Below the pieces are notes generated by a model, which saw nothing but the letters and a program-made list of their open reading frames with translations, made no database searches and had not been told where the DNA came from. A DNA stretch of 64,000 bases from Colwellia sp. MB3u-45. GTDB taxonomy: Bacteria > Pseudomonadota > Gammaproteobacteria > Enterobacterales > Alteromonadaceae. Within the stretch, counting starts at the first letter, position 1. The number at the start of each line of letters is the position of its first letter. Location: NCBI RefSeq assembly GCF_014077005.1, contig NZ_JACGVC010000044.1:62001-126000 (forward strand). The letters run 5' to 3'. The position numbers were made by a program, and so were the translations under genes. Shown here in pieces: positions 47,337 to 57,572 of the stretch.

Positions 47337-47594
47337 GTGGAAGTAAAAGAGATAGAAAAATTAATTACCGATGCCGTTGAATTAGACGAGATTCATGTAG
47401 CATTTGATGGTTCACAATGTAAAGTAATTGCCATTGCTGACTTTTTAGGTGATCTAAGCCGAGTGAAAAAACAACAAACTATTTATGCCCCTTTAGCGAA
47501 AATTATTAACGAAGGTGTCATTCACGCGGTATCCATTAAAACCTTCACAACGTCTGACTGGCGCCGTGAAAAAATGTTTAACCTACCCCTTTAA
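47337..47594 (+). CDS. ibaG: BolA-family protein IbaG
   Basis: IbaG is a small BolA-like protein that partners with monothiol glutaredoxins and iron-sulfur handling in E. coli. The 85-residue product has the conserved SRVKKQQTIYAPL and IHAVSIKTFT motifs and the Cys in DGSQCKVIA. GTG 47337 is chosen because GGAG stands 6 nt upstream. A TTG at 47325 would overlap that site. It sits between mlaB and murA as in E. coli. Confidence 0.92.
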   Translation: MEVKEIEKLITDAVELDEIHVAFDGSQCKVIAIADFLGDLSRVKKQQTIYAPLAKIINEGVIHAVSIKTFTTSDWRREKMFNLPL

Positions 47595-47609
47595 TTCACA
47601 CCGACATAA

Positions 47610-48884
<1,275 letters not shown>

Positions 48885-48910
48885 GCTTAATTAATGGTTA
48901 GCGAGTGATA

Positions 48911-48940
48911 AAAAATCCCAGCTACTTTGCTGGGATTTTT
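48911..48940. terminator. Bidirectional terminator between murA and degS
   Basis: A 12-bp stem (48911-48922 with 48929-48940) has a TCCCAGC core, five A on the left and five T on the right. It can end murA on the plus strand and degS on the minus strand. Confidence 0.88.
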
Positions 48941-48979
48941 ATTTGCCTGGTGAGTTGTTTGGTGAATTGCTGGCAGGAT

Positions 48980-50038
48980 TTACTTTGGTACTTCAACAAT
49001 AGTCACAGGTAAGGTTAATTGTTGATTATCGCGAGAGATCATAAAGCTCAATACGGTACCTGGCGCAGCCTCAGCCACAACGTCTAAGCCTTGTTTGGCA
49101 TTTTGTAATCGAATATCGTCTATTTGATAAACCACATCACCTGATTGTAATCCAGCTTTCATGGCCGGACTCTCTGGCGTTACTGCACCAATAATAAAGC
49201 CCTTAAGATTGGTCACAGAATCGTTTGCCTCAACACCAAGCCAGCCACGCACCACGCGACCATGTTCAATAATTTTTAACATAATGGTACGTGCTAATTG
49301 ATAAGGTACAGCAAAAAATATGCCCTGAATATTGAGATTAGGATTCGCTTGGGTAAATTTTCTTGAATTAATGCCGACTAACTCACCATTAGAATTTATC
49401 AGAGCACCACCAGAATTGCCCTCATTAATAGCAGCATCCATTTGTAAAAATTGTAAATAACTGGTGCTTAAACCACTTTGTCCGGTTGCGCTGACAATGC
49501 CTTGAGTAACCGTTTGTCCTAAATTTAGCGGATTACCTATGGCTAATACTACGTCACCGACTTGCGGTGTTAATGTGCTCATTTGAGGAATAACCGGCAA
49601 ATTGTTCGCTTGTACTTTTAAGACAGCAAGATCGGTCAAAACATCATAACCAATGAGTTCAGCATGAAGCTCTTGGCCTCGTTGTAACACCACTACAGTT
49701 AAATCAGCACTTTGTACCACATGGTAGTTGGTTAAAATATAACCTTGGCCGTGCATAATAACGCCACTACCTAAGCGGGTTACTTTGCGCGGTTGGCGGC
49801 CATAAGTTGGGTTTACTTGAATTTCTTCAGAGTAAATATTTACTACAGCAGGGCCAGCTAAACGCACTGCTTTTGCATAAGACAAAGGCGCTTGTATTTT
49901 CTCGACACTGGTAAATAACTGCCAAGGAAGTATGTTTTTTTCACGCAGCTCAGGTACTAGTATCAACAAAACCAACGCAAACAGGACACCGTAGCTAGCT
50001 GAACGAATGAAAAACTTTAGGGCATTGATAATTTTCAA
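48980..50038 (-). CDS. degS: Outer-membrane stress sensor protease DegS
   Basis: DegS cuts the anti-sigma factor RseA when misfolded outer-membrane proteins bind its PDZ domain, starting the sigma-E response. The 352-residue protein has a single N-terminal membrane helix (about 12-28) rather than a cleaved signal. The trypsin-like triad is visible as His (NYHVV), Asp (DLAVLK) and Ser (NEGNSGGAL). One PDZ domain follows (about 255-350). One PDZ and the anchor distinguish it from DegQ. Confidence 0.94.
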   Translation of the reverse strand: MKIINALKFFIRSASYGVLFALVLLILVPELREKNILPWQLFTSVEKIQAPLSYAKAVRLAGPAVVNIYSEEIQVNPTYGRQPRKVTRLGSGVIMHGQGYILTNYHVVQSADLTVVVLQRGQELHAELIGYDVLTDLAVLKVQANNLPVIPQMSTLTPQVGDVVLAIGNPLNLGQTVTQGIVSATGQSGLSTSYLQFLQMDAAINEGNSGGALINSNGELVGINSRKFTQANPNLNIQGIFFAVPYQLARTIMLKIIEHGRVVRGWLGVEANDSVTNLKGFIIGAVTPESPAMKAGLQSGDVVYQIDDIRLQNAKQGLDVVAEAAPGTVLSFMISRDNQQLTLPVTIVEVPK

Positions 50039-50529
50039 CAGGATTATTTTTATTAGTCTGATTTTTTATAGATTAACATAAAGCCTTTGTTGTTATAAAG
50101 TTTTTGTCTTAGATAATCGCTGAGCTGACGTTGAGTATGGGCTAGAGATTAGCCTGGGTTAACGAGTTGAAAGACTGATTTTGTTAGCTAAATAGTTCAA
50201 AGCTTTAATATCAGCGAGCACTTGCAGCGTTATTAAGTTGTATTTTTATCCTGCTAGCGGTGAGCAAAGTGCCTGTTCGCTAGATAATAACCGTCAACGG
50301 CAAAAAGCAACAAAGCTTATGATAAAAAGATAAAGTGATTAATGCCTACTCGGCATCGAGTGATACCAAGGTTCTAATTTTTTAATCTATCTGTTGAAAT
50401 TAAAATTTTTAATCATCATTATTAGCTGATGTAGAAGACCAAACTTGTGATATTCTGGCTTAATATAAGGTACAAAATTGATGAGATTCAGAATACTATT
50501 TGTAATTTTTACGCCTAACGGAGCCGCTG
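50039..50529. other. Gene-free divergent region between degS and the GGDEF-EAL gene
   Basis: This 491-bp AT-rich region must carry promoters for both genes. I see no repeat, RNA gene or named operator. A GGAG at 50520-50523 serves the downstream TTG start. Confidence 0.5.
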
Positions 50530-53500
50530 TTGAAACCATATAATCAGCAAGAATTACCCCAGAAAAAACTTGATGTGTTGAGGTTTTTTGGTTTTGGTAC
50601 TTCAGGAACCTTTCTATTTTTTCTCGCCTTAATTATTGGCGCATTATTTTTACTCAGCAATATTTACATCTCCAACGTGGCTAATGAGCGAAATAATATT
50701 CTTAAGCAAAAATTATCGCTCATGTCGGACAAGATTGAAGACAGCATCGATTCACGGCTATTTATGCTTGATGAGCTTGAGTCTTATGTGCAGTTATCAC
50801 CAGAAATAGATCAATCTGATTTTGAAGTCATTGCACATAGTATGTTTGAACGCCATCCAAGTTTACGTAGCCTGCAATTAGCACGTAATAGCGTGTTATC
50901 ACATATTTATCCTTTGACCAATAATAAAGCTGCTTTGGGGCATGATCTCCTCGCCGATGTTAATCGGAAAGCGGACGTGTTATTGGCTTATCAGAGTAAC
51001 ACCGCCACTATTTCAGGGCCCTTAAATTTACGACAGGGCGGGCTTGCTTTGATCGTTCGTCAACCGGTTCATATCAAAAACAAGGCTAATCAGAGCACAC
51101 AAAGCTGGGGCTTAAGCATTCTGCTCTTAGACTGGGATGAGTTATTACAAGAGACAGATCTGCTTAGTTTGGGGAATGAGCAAAGCCTAGCTTTACGTAA
51201 ACAAATCAACAATAGATGGCAGCCAGCATTCTGGGGCAATAATGATTTGTTTAGCGAGGCAGACAAAACAGCCGTAATGGTTAATATTGACCTACCCAAT
51301 AGTGTTTGGCAGTTGGCGATAAAACAAGATACTCAACCGTTAACGCTAATATCAAATATTGTTATAGTGGCCTGCATGGCGATTGTATTGCTGATATGTT
51401 TTTTCAGACAAATGCTCTATAAGTTAACCTGGACTGGCCCAGCAGCACTGGCAGGGGCTTTTATTTTGCTTTGTGCGGTCATCACAGGGTTAAGCTACTA
51501 TTCAATCAATAATGCACAACGCCAACAACTACTTGAAAAAGCGGAAACCATTCGAGTTGATATTCGTCAACGCTTGAAGGAAAGCCTAGATTATATTGGG
51601 CTATTAAATTTGGCGCGTACATCAGATAACTTAACCCATCAGAAATTTCAACAGCGAGTGAGTCATTATGTCAGTGCTCATCCAGAGTTGATCAATATTA
51701 CTTGGATTGATGCGCAATTTATCATTCGCAACGTTGCTCCCTTAACCGGAAATGAACAAATCATAGGTCTTAAAGTTGACCTTAAAGAGCCTCGTCGTGC
51801 GTCTCGCTTAGCAAAAGAGTTGCGTTTGCCAGTTTACACTCACCCATTCGTCGCCATTCAGGGGCCTGCGTCTTTTGAGGTTTGGGTGCCGGTTTATCGT
51901 GGTAATGAATTTATGGGTTTGTTCGCCGGGGTATATTCAATTCCCGCTTTGTTTAAAACTGTGGTTAGTGATGAAATTTTACATCAATTTGGTGTCAGCA
52001 TGATCACCCATGATGGCCAGGTGGTTGATCGTAGCTTACTAAAAGATAACGAGGATATACGTCTTAGCCAAACAGTAGCATTGTCGCCACCGGGCTATAA
52101 TATTGCTCTGCGACTTGATCGCTACCAAAGTCAGTTGTGGCGTTGGGATATTATTGTGTTGTCGTTATTAGCCTTTAGTTTAGCTATCGGTGTATTTTGG
52201 ATCATGTTTATATTATTGCGGGCTCGTACAGAGTTACAACAACGTTATAAACAACTCAGCGCAGCGCAAGACGCTTTATATCGCGAGAAAGAGTTGTCTC
52301 AGGTTACCTTATTGTCGATTGGTGAGGGCGTGATCACTATGGACATAAACGGTAAAATTAATAATCTCAACCCAGTAGCTGAAACTATTACCCAGTGGTC
52401 ATCAAAAAAAGCTCAAGGACAACTGTTGTATCAGGTAATGCCTTTATTGGATATTACTGATCACCATTCGATGGAAAAATTATTATTAAATTGCATTGAT
52501 GAGGCGATGTCTGGCGACAGCTCTGCAACCATGGGTTTATTAATTAGTGCACAAAAATACATTTTACGATGCACCTTAACTTCGATTAAAAATAAACTCG
52601 GTCAGGCCATTGGTTGCGTATTAATTTTGTACGATATTACTGAAATGCATTTGATTACGCAAAAGTTAGAACATAGGGCTAAACATGACTCGCTAACCGG
52701 CTTGGTTAACCGCATCGAATTTGAAGAACGACTTGAACATGCCGTGTCGGTTGCTAGGGTGGAAAATTGTCAACACAGCTTGCTCTACATTGATTTAGAT
52801 CAATTCAAAATAGTTAATGATACTTGTGGCCATTTGGCCGGTGATGAATTGTTAGTGCAATTGACATCACTCTTACAAGCTCGCATAAGAGGGAGTGATA
52901 CTTTAGCGCGACTAGGGGGCGATGAATTTGGTGTGCTATTGCTCAATTGTACTCTAGCGCAGGCTACAAATACTGCTGAGATGTTACGCCAACAAGTGGA
53001 AGAATTTCGTTTTATATGGCATGACAAAAGTTTTACTTTAGGGCTTAGCATAGGTTTAGTGGTTATTGATAAAAATACAGCAAACTACAGTCAGAGCTTA
53101 AGTACCGCAGATGTCGCTTGTTATATGGCTAAAGATGCTGGCCGCAATCGCGTACATGTGTATACCGAAGAAGATGAAGAAACATCAAAGCGTCATGGAG
53201 AAATGCATTGGGTGGCGCGTATTACTGCCGCACTTGAAAATGACAGTTTTGTACTTTATCGTCAGGCCATACTGCCACTGGATGAAAACCCACCGGGTAA
53301 GTACTATGAGCTATTAATACGTCTAGAAGAAGACGATGGCACATTGGTTAGCCCTAGGGCATTTTTACCTGCGGCTGAGCGATATAACATGATGATCCAG
53401 ATTGATCGTTGGGTGCTTAATTCCGCGCTTAAATTTTTCCAACAATATCCTGATGAACTCAATGGCTTATTACTTTGCAGTATCAACATCTCTGCTCAAT

Positions 53501-53943
53501 CTTTGAGTGATGAGGGATTTTTAGCTTTTCTGACAAATAGTTTAAAAAACAATCCTCAATGGTGCAATAAACTCTGTTTCGAAATCACAGAAAGCTCAGC
53601 GATAAGAAATATACAGCAAGCTAAACGCTTTATTAGTAGCTTAAAAGCATTGGGATGTCGTTTTGCCCTAGATGATTTTGGCTCAGGTATGTATTCTTTT
53701 ACTTACTTGAAAAACCTGCAGGTAGATTATTTGAAAATTGATGGTAGTTTGGTCAAAAATTGTGCTCAAGATCCAATAGATTTAGCGATGGTAAAGTCGA
53801 TCAATGATGTTGCTCAGGTGATGGATATGCAAACTATTACCGAGTGGGTTGAAGATGATCAGACGTTAGCTGTATTGAAAACACTGGGAGTGAATTATGT
53901 CCAAGGATATGCAGTTGGAAAACTCCAACCACTGCGCAAATAA
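50530..53943 (+). CDS. Multidomain membrane GGDEF-EAL cyclic di-GMP enzyme
   Basis: The 1137-residue protein has an N-terminal membrane helix (about 22-45), a first extracytoplasmic region (about 46-270), two helices (about 275-325), then a CHASE-like sensor (about 330-525) and a further helix (about 533-560). A coiled coil leads to a PAS domain (about 590-700), GGDEF (about 715-875) and EAL (about 890-1130). GGDEF is intact at 796-800. In the EAL domain ELL replaces EAL, and the metal residues in FEITES, DDFG and KIDG are kept, so phosphodiesterase activity is likely. TTG 50530 has GGAG 6 nt upstream. It lies between degS and degQ, adjacent in E. coli. Confidence 0.88.
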   Translation: MKPYNQQELPQKKLDVLRFFGFGTSGTFLFFLALIIGALFLLSNIYISNVANERNNILKQKLSLMSDKIEDSIDSRLFMLDELESYVQLSPEIDQSDFEVIAHSMFERHPSLRSLQLARNSVLSHIYPLTNNKAALGHDLLADVNRKADVLLAYQSNTATISGPLNLRQGGLALIVRQPVHIKNKANQSTQSWGLSILLLDWDELLQETDLLSLGNEQSLALRKQINNRWQPAFWGNNDLFSEADKTAVMVNIDLPNSVWQLAIKQDTQPLTLISNIVIVACMAIVLLICFFRQMLYKLTWTGPAALAGAFILLCAVITGLSYYSINNAQRQQLLEKAETIRVDIRQRLKESLDYIGLLNLARTSDNLTHQKFQQRVSHYVSAHPELINITWIDAQFIIRNVAPLTGNEQIIGLKVDLKEPRRASRLAKELRLPVYTHPFVAIQGPASFEVWVPVYRGNEFMGLFAGVYSIPALFKTVVSDEILHQFGVSMITHDGQVVDRSLLKDNEDIRLSQTVALSPPGYNIALRLDRYQSQLWRWDIIVLSLLAFSLAIGVFWIMFILLRARTELQQRYKQLSAAQDALYREKELSQVTLLSIGEGVITMDINGKINNLNPVAETITQWSSKKAQGQLLYQVMPLLDITDHHSMEKLLLNCIDEAMSGDSSATMGLLISAQKYILRCTLTSIKNKLGQAIGCVLILYDITEMHLITQKLEHRAKHDSLTGLVNRIEFEERLEHAVSVARVENCQHSLLYIDLDQFKIVNDTCGHLAGDELLVQLTSLLQARIRGSDTLARLGGDEFGVLLLNCTLAQATNTAEMLRQQVEEFRFIWHDKSFTLGLSIGLVVIDKNTANYSQSLSTADVACYMAKDAGRNRVHVYTEEDEETSKRHGEMHWVARITAALENDSFVLYRQAILPLDENPPGKYYELLIRLEEDDGTLVSPRAFLPAAERYNMMIQIDRWVLNSALKFFQQYPDELNGLLLCSINISAQSLSDEGFLAFLTNSLKNNPQWCNKLCFEITESSAIRNIQQAKRFISSLKALGCRFALDDFGSGMYSFTYLKNLQVDYLKIDGSLVKNCAQDPIDLAMVKSINDVAQVMDMQTITEWVEDDQTLAVLKTLGVNYVQGYAVGKLQPLRK

Positions 53944-53984
53944 CTAAAAATTTTTGGATCTGGGACATAACATCATCATCAATG

Positions 53985-54011
53985 AGCCTGCAATAAAATC
54001 TGTTGCAGGCT
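53985..54011 (+). terminator. Hairpin after the GGDEF-EAL gene, possible terminator
   Basis: AGCCTGCAA (53985-53993) pairs with TTGCAGGCT (54003-54011) over 9 bp with a 9-nt loop, 41 bp past the stop. No strong T-run follows, so termination is uncertain. Confidence 0.45.
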
Positions 54012-54110
54012 GTCATTAATAGGCTTGTTGTCGCTTAAAAATTTCTCTAACTTATTTCTCTAGCCTATATGAAATATTTCAATGCTATAAATCTAAGGTG
54101 AGATTAAATA

Positions 54111-54153
54111 TCATCGCTAATTTTAGCGCTAATTTCATCGCTAATTTTAGTGC
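54111..54153. repeat. 19-bp direct repeat before the Bax-like gene end
   Basis: Two copies of a 19-bp word starting TCATCGCTAATTTTAG (54111-54129 and 54135-54153) differ at one position and are 5 bp apart. Their role is unknown. Confidence 0.65.
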
Positions 54154-54176
54154 ATAGTACTTGAATTATGCGTATT

Positions 54177-54866
54177 TTAGTTATTAGCATCAAGTTGATG
54201 AAATTTATTAAACTTAATAATCGAGGTTAATTCATGACCATATTCTGCACCTTTTTCAGAATAACGGTCTAATTTTTTAACTAAAGCAAATGGGTCATCA
54301 GTTTTCATTTTTAATTTTCTAAACTCTTTAAATGCACCACCACGGGCAATGGTTCGATAATAGTCGCTAACAGAGGCTTTTATCGATGAATATTCTTTTA
54401 CCCAAATAGTTTTATCACCGCGTTTTTTAAGGGCAGGAATTCTAGGTTCATCTTTATCAAACGACCAAACACCGAATATATTATAAGCTTCTCTAAAAAA
54501 ACGAGATGTTGCCCAAGAACTTTCCATTGCCGCTTGTGCAATCGCAATACTTTTAGGGTGCGGTTTCAGTGCCATTAACAGCTCTGCATCGCTTTTTGCT
54601 TTATATTCCACTTTCAGCTTGGCTATTCTATCGGCATCACTACCTGATTCTAGTGACGCTGAAACCTTATTATATCGGACCATAAGCTCAGCATAAACAT
54701 CGTTTACTGCCGGAATAATAAGGTTTTTAAACCTGGCCTTTTTTTCTTGCACTGTCATTTTAGGCAGCGCTGTATCTTTTGATGAGTAAAAATAAATAAC
54801 GGCAGAGAATAAGAGTATGGCAATAAGTGCAGCTAATAGTTTTGATTGCAAAGAAGTTAATTTCAT
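54177..54866 (-). CDS. Bax-like glucosaminidase-domain protein
   Basis: The 229-residue exported or membrane-anchored protein has an N-terminal hydrophobic segment (about 10-28). A glucosaminidase domain follows (about 95-215). AAMESSWATSRFFREAYNIFGVW carries the proposed catalytic Glu of this peptidoglycan hydrolase family, and a DYYRTIARGGAFKEFR segment is as in E. coli Bax. It probably cleaves or binds cell-wall glycan. Gene neighbours give no further hint, though degQ and zapE nearby also act at the envelope. The start ATG 54866 has a weak ribosome site. Confidence 0.8.
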   Translation of the reverse strand: MKLTSLQSKLLAALIAILLFSAVIYFYSSKDTALPKMTVQEKKARFKNLIIPAVNDVYAELMVRYNKVSASLESGSDADRIAKLKVEYKAKSDAELLMALKPHPKSIAIAQAAMESSWATSRFFREAYNIFGVWSFDKDEPRIPALKKRGDKTIWVKEYSSIKASVSDYYRTIARGGAFKEFRKLKMKTDDPFALVKKLDRYSEKGAEYGHELTSIIKFNKFHQLDANN

Positions 54867-55059
54867 ATAAAGCCTTACTTAAAGGGTAAAAAAAATATTA
54901 AGCTATAATAGCATATAATTTATCTCTGCTGAAAAATCGCTCACTGAGCTGAGCGTTTACCTTGGTCGACAATAAAAGTTGTTGGTTTACCCAGTCACTT
55001 TTTACTTGTAATAGTCTACCTGTTCAAACTTGCTGGCCAATGACTGAACATTGGTGAAA

Positions 55060-55090
55060 GTGAACTGAGCAACAGACTTGTTCAGTTCAC
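55060..55090. repeat. 13-bp inverted repeat with one G-T pair
   Basis: Arm 55060-55072 (GTGAACTGAGCAA) pairs with 55078-55090 (TTGTTCAGTTCAC) around the loop CAGAC. It stands in the middle of a gene-free stretch, with a weaker TGTTCA/TGAACA pair just upstream. Confidence 0.6.
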
Positions 55091-55340
55091 AAGAGGTGGG
55101 CCTTTAGTTTACCCAGATGGGATACAAGCAAGTGTTATTAGATTTCAGTCTCAATAATACTTAGCGCACTTATCCCTTTGTTAGTGAAACTGTTTAGCAT
55201 AAGTTCTAGCTATATTGCTGGTAATTTTGTTCACAGTTAAAGTAAAGGCGAGCCTGCAACGTGAGACATAGTGGTCAAATACGTCTTAATCCATGGCAAG
55301 TTAAAGGTTTAATCGTTGATATTGTTAGAATAAATATTAT

Positions 55341-55366
55341 AAAAAAGCCTGTCGTTTGACAGGCTT
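55341..55366 (-). terminator. Rho-independent terminator of degQ
   Basis: AAGCCTGTC (55345-55353) pairs with GACAGGCTT (55358-55366) over 9 bp with loop GTTT. On the minus strand six T follow. It is about 78 bp past the degQ stop. Confidence 0.88.
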
Positions 55367-55443
55367 AGGTTTAGTGCTTAGGTTGGTGGTTAGGGTTTAT
55401 ACCGTGCCGGTAGCAGCTAGTGATAGCTCTTAAGGTGATAGTA

Positions 55444-56811
55444 TTAGCGGATCATCAAGAACAATGACGTATTGTTACGCTGAACATTCAGTGCAAAAAC
55501 GCCCTTATGATCACTTAAGTAACTACGTAGTTCACCAATGTTATTAATGGGTTGGCGATTAATACCATTAATAACATCACCTTTGCGTAAACCCACGGCA
55601 GCAGCAGGGCTGTTTTCAGCAACTTCAGCAACACTGATACCATTACCTTGACTGTTATTTTCTAGCTCAGCACCATCAAGCATGGGATGTAAACTCGCGG
55701 CTTCAATATTAGCCATGTCAGCTTTTTTCAAAGTAACGTCATAGGTTTTTTCTTTACCGTCTTTTCTGATCACGGTAATTTTTACCGTTTGTCCAGCGCC
55801 AATTGAACCAATTTTACCTCTGAGTGCGTTAAAGGTTTTAATCATTTTACCGTTAACTTTAATAATAACATCACCGGCACGAATACCGGCTTCATCAGCG
55901 GCTGAATCTGGCATGACTTGTTCGACAAAACCGCCTTGATTAATATCAAGTTCCATTGCTTTAGCAATTTCACTGGTTACACTGCGACCGGCAACACCTA
56001 AAACGCCGCGTCGTACTTCGCCAAACTCAATAATTTGATTAACCAAGTTTTGTACCATGTTACTTGGAATAGCAAAACCAATACCGACATTGCCACCGTT
56101 AGGACCTAAAATGGCGGTGTTGATACCAATAAGCTCACCACGTAAGTTGATCAAGGCACCCCCTGAATTACCACTATTAATCGCGGCATCGGTTTGAATG
56201 AAATCTTCGTAGTTTTCAACGTTTAGGCCGCTACGACCTAGGGCACTGACGATACCAGAGGTAACCGTCTGTCCTAAGCCAAATGGGCTACCTATAGCAA
56301 CCGCAAAATCACCCACACGTATGGTGTCAGAGTCTGCGATTTTTACTGCAACCAGGTCATCCGCTACTATCTGTAATAAAGCGATATCGCTGGCTTCATC
56401 ACCACCAATTTTTTTAGCATCAAGTTGGCGACCATCTTTTAGCGTAATTTGAATTTCGTCAGCATCGTTAATCACATGGCTGTTAGTGACAATGTAACCT
56501 TTGTCAGCGTCAAGAATGACACCTGAGCCCAAACCCCGAAACTGTCGTTCTTTTTGTTGGCTTTGGCCTTGACCTTGGCGGGGGTTACCAAAGAAAAATT
56601 TGAAAGCTTCTGGCACACGCTGTTCAACTTCATGGGTGCCACGAACTGAAATGAGCACAACTCCCGGTGTTACTTGTTCTAACATGGGTGCAAGGCTAGG
56701 CATATTTTGCCCATTGAACGATTGAGGTAATTTGGCTTGTGCGGGTAAACTTGCCATGGCAATCGTTGAGGAAAGTAAGACAATATTGATTAAAACTGAT
56801 AAATTCTTCAT
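55444..56811 (-). CDS. degQ: Periplasmic serine endoprotease DegQ
   Basis: DegQ is a periplasmic protease-chaperone of the HtrA family. The 455-residue length equals E. coli DegQ. It has a cleaved signal peptide (ending at PAQA, residue 26), the triad His (TNSHVIND), Asp (DIALLQI) and Ser (NSGNSGGAL), and two PDZ domains (about 265-355 and 375-455). A Gln/Arg-rich LA loop (about 75-93) is shorter than in DegP. It lies just after zapG on the minus strand. Confidence 0.92.
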   Translation of the reverse strand: MKNLSVLINIVLLSSTIAMASLPAQAKLPQSFNGQNMPSLAPMLEQVTPGVVLISVRGTHEVEQRVPEAFKFFFGNPRQGQGQSQQKERQFRGLGSGVILDADKGYIVTNSHVINDADEIQITLKDGRQLDAKKIGGDEASDIALLQIVADDLVAVKIADSDTIRVGDFAVAIGSPFGLGQTVTSGIVSALGRSGLNVENYEDFIQTDAAINSGNSGGALINLRGELIGINTAILGPNGGNVGIGFAIPSNMVQNLVNQIIEFGEVRRGVLGVAGRSVTSEIAKAMELDINQGGFVEQVMPDSAADEAGIRAGDVIIKVNGKMIKTFNALRGKIGSIGAGQTVKITVIRKDGKEKTYDVTLKKADMANIEAASLHPMLDGAELENNSQGNGISVAEVAENSPAAAVGLRKGDVINGINRQPINNIGELRSYLSDHKGVFALNVQRNNTSLFLMIR

Positions 56812-56929
56812 GTAACAGAAAACTCCTAATTAAAGTATGTATAAGCAACAGGATTGTTTAGTTACATAAATCAGTTAAACAAACCTGTTGGGTCACTCAA
56901 TTAAAGACCTGCAATAAAAAGATTAGTTC

Positions 56930-57394
56930 CTAATTATTTTTTTCAGCATTTGTAGCACTATATTTCTTATCATTAAACAAGCCACTGGGCGCGCCGGAAT
57001 AATCTAACGGAGGCTCTGATGTTGTTTCGTCATTTTTGCGAAGATTTTTGTCGTGTCGTAAATTTACCGTTTCCGCTAATTGCTCTTGGGTTTCTTTAGA
57101 GAAAAAGGGCATACTTTCAATATGATCAGGGGTTACTTGTTGCAACAGTTGGGTGCTTTGCGCCATTTGAGCCATAGCAACTTGGCAGGTACTGTTCATT
57201 TGCTCAAGTAAATTGGCGGAGTTTGCAAGATGGTCTGCTACGTCAAGTTTATATCGTGCTAATTCTGCTTCACTTTGACTGGCTTTAGTCGCAAGTTTTT
57301 GTGTTTCTTGTGCCGATGAGAAAAGCGTTCTGTTAGCAAAAAAACCGACAATTGCGCCAACGATAAATAGTCCGAGCCCTAAAACAACATTCAT
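56930..57394 (-). CDS. zapG: Cell-division/envelope protein ZapG (YhcB, DUF1043)
   Basis: YhcB/ZapG is an inner-membrane protein linked to cell division and envelope growth in E. coli. The 154-residue protein has one N-terminal membrane helix (about 3-21, GLGLFIVGAIVGFFANR), then a long coiled coil (about 28-85). The conserved helix VTPDHIESMPFFSKE follows, and the tail is low-complexity polar. It lies between zapE (divergent) and degQ, as in E. coli. Confidence 0.88.
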   Translation of the reverse strand: MNVVLGLGLFIVGAIVGFFANRTLFSSAQETQKLATKASQSEAELARYKLDVADHLANSANLLEQMNSTCQVAMAQMAQSTQLLQQVTPDHIESMPFFSKETQEQLAETVNLRHDKNLRKNDETTSEPPLDYSGAPSGLFNDKKYSATNAEKNN

Positions 57395-57572
57395 ATTTCT
57401 TTACCTTCATTGTATTCATGGAAAAAATTAGAGAAAATAAGCTTCAATAAATTTAATATAACGTGCTTCACGCTACTTACCTAATGAATATATTTGTAAA
57501 AAAAAATATTTCAAGCTGAGTTGGCTTAAACGTTATAAAAAATAAAGTCAGTATTAATTAAATGGCAGTTAA

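Larger units (their letters stand above)
54867..55443. other. Gene-free region between the Bax-like gene and degQ
   Basis: This 577-bp stretch holds the degQ terminator (55341-55366) and a long inverted repeat at 55060-55090. I find no coding frame or RNA gene. The Bax-like promoter should be near 54867-54950. Confidence 0.5.
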
